A stretch of 64,000 bases of DNA from positions 2,790,001-2,854,000 of the forward strand of contig OY720097.1 in the NCBI GenBank assembly GCA_963082875.1. The letters run 5' to 3'. The position numbers and the translations under genes are program-made. Each line of letters starts with the position of its first letter. The first letter of the stretch is position 1. Positions 59,944-64,000 of the stretch are shown in pieces. The notes beneath the pieces are model-generated. The model worked only from the letters and a program-made list of their open reading frames with translations. It had not been told where the DNA came from and made no database searches. Origin of the DNA: Corella eumyota (lineage: Eukaryota > Chordata > Ascidiacea > Phlebobranchia > Corellidae).

Positions 59944-62323
59944 TTAAAATTCTTGATGTTTTAGTTCTGGATGTTTTGTAAGTACCACATCAAACGCTTT
60001 AGTCCATAACTCGCTCTTTACGTTGGTTTCTTCTAGACATGAAACATCGTCATCTTTGGCAAAGACCCTACGAAAAAGGTAAGTTGAACTTATCATAAAA
60101 TATTTATAATTGTTTGTTTCTTACTTTAACTTGTTTTTGTTTTTTTTCCACAGGTTGAAAGAGATAAACTATCAACAAGCTTTCTATCGAATGAATGATT
60201 TATTAATATTAATACCCCAGGCAATTTTTGTTACGATTTGACTATGGTTCGACAGAGTCAGTATTAAAATATATATTTAGGTAGGCGTACTTATACTAAT
60301 TTGTTTTCACTTTTAGGCGCCGTAACAAAAGACACATACAGCCCTTATTTTGTAACGGGTTAGCGCCACAGCTGCCTTCTTTTCTATATTGGATTATAGA
60401 TAGCAAAAGAAAATAGACAAGCTTAATTTTTGAGTTAAGTTCCGACCTTTAGGGCTACTGTGCATTTGCAGTTAAATTGTAAAAAGTAAAAAATGTCATT
60501 TTGTATAAATCCACAAACCTTTCCTGACATAAAAACGTCATCAGATCTTCAGACTTTTCTTCCTGTTCATTCCACTTCAATAATTCATTCTCTCGTTTAT
60601 TGATAATTTCATCACACTACAAAATATCCTAGTTAGAACATTTTAAATATTTTTTGCAAACTATAATTTATAAACAAAAAATCTACGAAGATCATCTTAT
60701 TCGTTATAAAACGATTACAAAATTGCCTAAACTTCGTACATTAAAACTTATGTAATAAACCTGGATTGCCCTTTTTTTAGTAAAACGTATGCGATTCGAC
60801 ATTTAAACTTTGTAATGTTAAGGCAAATATTTTATTGCATAGGTAAATGCAATATAATTTAGTGGAGTCTACTGCTACTATTACGAACTTTTTCCATTAG
60901 TTGGTTAGTTTCTGGATGTCTATAACCTTCATATTCACTCGACACTTTTTCTGATTCTGCGTCGTCCACTTCTTGTGACGCAATCAGTGAATTAACATCT
61001 TTTAGCGTGTCCTTTAATACGTACCTAAATTTAAAAAAATAAAATTTAACAGAAACGTTCAAAAAAAAAAATTAACACTTTTACCTGAATGTATCCTTTT
61101 TGCTTTGTGGGACGTATAGTAGCATAGCGTTACAGACCTCTTCTATTGCAGTCATCATCGGCAAAGCTCTAATTAACAAATAAATATGTTTAAAATATAA
61201 GTTGTGTCTTTATAAAAAGAAAATTTTTTTTTTATTCGGCATTATTAGTTCGATTGCATAAATTATAGTTGGTGCATTTTGTAAAAAAATTGTTAACTGG
61301 TGCACATAAACTTTAGGTTAAAGGGTCTAATAACTTAACGTTAAAGCTGCTGTTTTAATACAAACCTTTGCCGTTTTCTTTCTGCCTTTGATTTTCTTCG
61401 ATCCTTCCTCTTTTTTTCTTTGATTTCCTCTTCAGTCAGATCTTTTGTGTCTTCACCTTTCAATCTTTTTTCAATTTCCTCAACCATTAAACGACAAACT
61501 ACAAGAAAGGTAAAAAATGAAGTCATATTTTAATAAAAATTGGCTTACGTTGTTAAGATTTTTAAAGTTGGGGTTTTATTTGGCTTAATATTTTCGTTAT
61601 GTTGTGCTATTCAAGTATATTAGTAATTAGTAGAGCATAAAATGGTCCAATAATAATGCACTTTATGATGTCTTAATATACACAGTTTGATAAATCAAAT
61701 TATAATTTTTATTATCACACACCATGACAGTTATTTGGGTATTTCTTGTTGTGATATGCGACACCTGGAGGCCGTACTGGTGCCTTGGGTTTCTTCTTTT
61801 TTGATTTTGATAAAGTTGAATTTACCTGGAATTTAAACAACTGTCGTGTAAAAAGTTCAATATATATTCAAAAGTTACATAAAAATCATGCAATATTTCA
61901 TGTGTTGTGACCATATTACAACTAACAATTTTAATGCTTGGGCGTATAGGTAAAGAATTCGATAGTCCGGTGTAGGGGTAAGAACAATTGCTACACCATT
62001 ATGAGGTCGTGGGTTCAATCCCCACTGCTCTCATGCTGTAGCGTGCTTAAGTTAGGATTGGTAGTATAAACACTTGCGGAGCCATAAAAACTGCTAAAGA
62101 CAACTCGAGACTAGGTCGGGGTAACTGATGTTACTCTATGTTTAGGTCGCGCATTCGATCTTCCCATATCGAGTGTAAAGATATACAAAAAAATGTAAAT
62201 ATATTTTTTTATAAAAATATATATAAACTCTACATATTTTCTTACCTCCGTTAAAATTAACACTATTAAAAAAACGCATATTAAAATATTAAACAAACAA
62301 GTTTTTCCGATGAACATCTTCAT
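59944..62323 (-). CDS. Canopy-family ER protein (CNPY3/CNPY4-like)
   Basis: Seven phase-consistent minus-strand exons, 251 residues: 62246-62323, 61723-61825, 61366-61498, 61085-61168, 60889-61024, 60519-60616, 59944-60067. Begins with a hydrophobic signal peptide (C-L-F-N-I-L-I-C-V-F-L-I-V-L-I-L), then a lysine-rich stretch and a saposin-like cysteine pattern: N-C-H-V-C-R-L-M-V-E-E-I, E-E-V-C-N-A-M-L, M-E-K-C-D-E-I-I, D-L-M-T-F-L-C-Q-E-R, D-V-S-C-L-E-E. The last three match the C-terminal part of CNPY3/4. Family role: ER luminal co-chaperone, for example for Toll-like receptors. The protein ends K-H-Q-E-F, not a canonical KDEL-type signal. The donor after 60889 is the weak GTTCGT, chosen because it restores the family cysteine; reading past it stops within about ten codons. 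Confidence 0.82.
61961..62195 (+). repeat. Main-family SINE, opposite strand to its host, in a canopy intron
   Basis: GGTGTAGGGGTAAGAAC, GAGGTCGTGGGTTCAATCCC, GCTCTCATGCTGTAGCG, then after an internal shortening ACTGATGTTACTCTATG and TTTAGGTCGCGCATTCG. Confidence 0.88.
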
Positions 62324-62645
62324 TATTATTCTATTCGATATAACACAACTAACTACTGTAAATTACCAACTATTACCCATGTGTAAGTGATAAACTGGGT
62401 AAGGTTGACGTGTTTTAAAATCTATATTTAAAAATATATCGATACGTTTTGTTTGCTTTGTTCTTATTTAAGCCATGTGCTATTTTCCCACGGTAATGAC
62501 GTCATAATTTTGTGTATTTTCTATAAATTTCGACTTGGAAAATGTTTTTTAATGTTTTACATCAGATAAAACGACAAATTTTTTTGAGAAAATTTATTAT
62601 GAAACTTTACATGTTATCAAAAATATAAAACAGGCAAAAGTATTA
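62324..62645. other. Spacer between PRMT7 and the canopy gene (both minus strand)
   Basis: Only 322 bases from the PRMT7 stop to the canopy start. Contains the PRMT7 poly(A) signal (TTTATT on plus, 62593-62598), a TGACGTCA palindrome (62497-62504) and, on the minus strand, an acceptor-like AATTTACAG at 62356-62364 before the canopy ATG. Confidence 0.5.
62593..62598 (-). terminator. Poly(A) signal of PRMT7
   Basis: AATAAA on the minus strand, about 48 bases beyond the stop codon. Confidence 0.6.
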
Positions 62646-63988
62646 TTACACATCAAATTTTAATTTTAAATCTCCATTATCTGCAGTAAATTTGACCGAA
62701 AATTTAATATTCAAACTTTCACATATTGGAATGGGTTTTCTAAAGAAAAATATGCCCTGCTTATGGTGCATGTCCCATATGGTTGAGTTATCATTATTAA
62801 TTGCCTTTAACCCGGTTGTTATAGTTGTACTCGGGTCTAAATCATAGTCCATCCATATAACTATACCATGACACTCTTGTGCTTTTAGATTGCCCTTATT
62901 ATTAACAGACAATACACCAGAATTTTGAATAATATTTTTGGGCACACATTTAGTAAAGTCGAATGTCATTACATTCTTGGGTTCACTTAAAATGGTATTA
63001 GGATATTCCCATAAAGAATGAGGTTCTGCTTCATGATATTCTTTAGTTTCAAGGGCATTTTCTATCATTTCATCCATGATTGAAACATCAAAACCTTCCA
63101 CAATACCAACCGGCGATCGAATTTTTGATAGGTCCGAAAAATGAACTGCGGCAAAATAAAGATGAGCTGTTAGTGGCATTATTTTTGCATCTGATGTAAG
63201 GCAAGAATCTAACCTGGTTCTTGCATACCAAAAATACAAGTCGTGCCAAGGTAGAATAGAAGTTGTGAAAAAAGGTTCTGCAAACAAGAAGCTAATTCGT
63301 TCTTTGTAATCATCTATATTAAACTTGTCCAAGAGAATGACATCGACATTGTTTATTTTATTATATTCCAAAATATCTTTTAAACCATCTTGTCCAAATT
63401 TTGAATGTTCTAAAGCTATGATTTTTTTAAAACCGGTTTTTGCAGCAATTAAAGGTTGAAGGCCAAAATCATTTACACATAAAGCCAGCCCAGATTTAGT
63501 TTCGTCATTCATGTTATCCAATACTTTAGTAAATATTTGATTTCTCTCTTCATTGTTAATCATTCCTAATCGTCGTCGACTCCATTTTATTCTTGGAGGG
63601 TATTCACAAACTGGTCGGATTATTTTTTTCAGTTCAATATTTTCTTTAACTTCGTCTTCAAATATTTCGAACCACATTGAGTAAGCATCATGAAAAGCCT
63701 AAAAAAATGACAAAATTTGGGTTTGACAAAATTAGAAAGTTTCTAAATTTATTTAAAAGCCTTATAATTAATTTTCAACACATGTTAATTATTAATTAAC
63801 CCCAATACCTTTACTGTGATCAAATCATTTGCTTTACACTGTACAGTAGAAGGGGGAAAGTAAACACTTTGCATCCAATGATCCCTCCACTGCATGTTGT
63901 TAGGGGTAGGATGTAACCACGATGGGGCTGTACTTAAAATTATTTCACCTTCAAAATCCATCTCTAAGTCCCACCATGACAATATTAT
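62646..63988 (-). CDS. PRMT7: Protein arginine N-methyltransferase 7, C-terminal part (5' exons beyond window)
   Basis: Two minus-strand exons, 63809-63988 and 62646-63698, phase 0 at the joint, stop TAA at 62646-62648. The acceptor at 63989-63990 shows that upstream exons lie beyond the right edge. Diagnostic stretches: [46 protein letters not shown]-x-x-E-G-F-D-V, [11 protein letters not shown]. This is the end of the first methyltransferase module plus the second, catalytically degenerate module (no usable SAM-binding G-x-G motif seen). PRMT7 makes monomethylarginine on histones and spliceosomal proteins. Confidence 0.95.
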
Positions 63989-64000
63989 CTAAATACAATT

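Noticed and set aside
1-64000. Clustered genes forming one new pathway or defence system
   Set aside because: All genes recognised are ordinary animal genes with unrelated roles; no CRISPR array, toxin-antitoxin pair or virus-like element was seen.

Overview
This is a eukaryotic, intron-rich, AT-rich animal window. Every coding region is split by short introns with GT/AG ends, and the genes recognised (DNAAF3, PDE10A-like, CHMP2A, RPL7, PRMT7, an EPB41L4-type FERM protein, a canopy protein, a collagen VI-like chain and a multi-Tudor germline protein) are metazoan. Compact genes, introns of a few hundred bases, several strong acceptor-like sites just 5' of start codons (compatible with spliced-leader trans-splicing) and abundant tRNA-derived SINEs suggest an ascidian tunicate of the Ciona kind. 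That assignment is inference. Exon joins below were chosen by reading-frame phase and splice consensus; six genes with both ends visible, and the visible part of the Tudor gene, sum to a whole number of codons.

Layout, left to right. 1-6737 (+): 3' part of a multi-Tudor gene with a repetitive linker and a very acidic C-terminal tail. 6800-11600: intergenic. 11641-32228 (+): a secreted collagen VI-like chain (signal peptide, VWA, about 100 Gly-X-Y triplets, VWA, Kunitz, VWA, acidic tail), about 1173 residues; one intron carries a nearly whole hAT DNA transposon (20792-23668) and the gene has a candidate early terminal exon. 33906-41371 (+): FERM protein of the EPB41L4 (NBL4) type, about 673 residues. 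42405-44712 (+): ribosomal protein L7, 244 residues. 46089-47481 (+): CHMP2A, 223 residues. 48552-53116 (+): PDE10A-like phosphodiesterase, about 868 residues. 53856-58916 (+): DNAAF3, about 480 residues. 59944-62323 (-): canopy-family ER protein, about 251 residues. 62646-63988 (-): C-terminal part of PRMT7, continuing off the right edge.

The genes look like unrelated neighbours, not a pathway cluster: germline RNP assembly, extracellular matrix, membrane cytoskeleton, translation, ESCRT-III, cyclic nucleotide turnover, dynein arm preassembly, ER folding and arginine methylation. One loose thematic link is that PRMT-family enzymes make the methylarginine that Tudor domains read. The non-coding part is dominated by one tRNA-derived SINE family (about a dozen clear copies, both orientations, mostly in introns) and traces of a second, one copy of which keeps a perfect 17-bp target duplication. 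The 8-bp ATF/CREB palindrome TGACGTCA occurs ten times, far above chance for this base composition. Nothing resembling a bacterial or viral system was seen.
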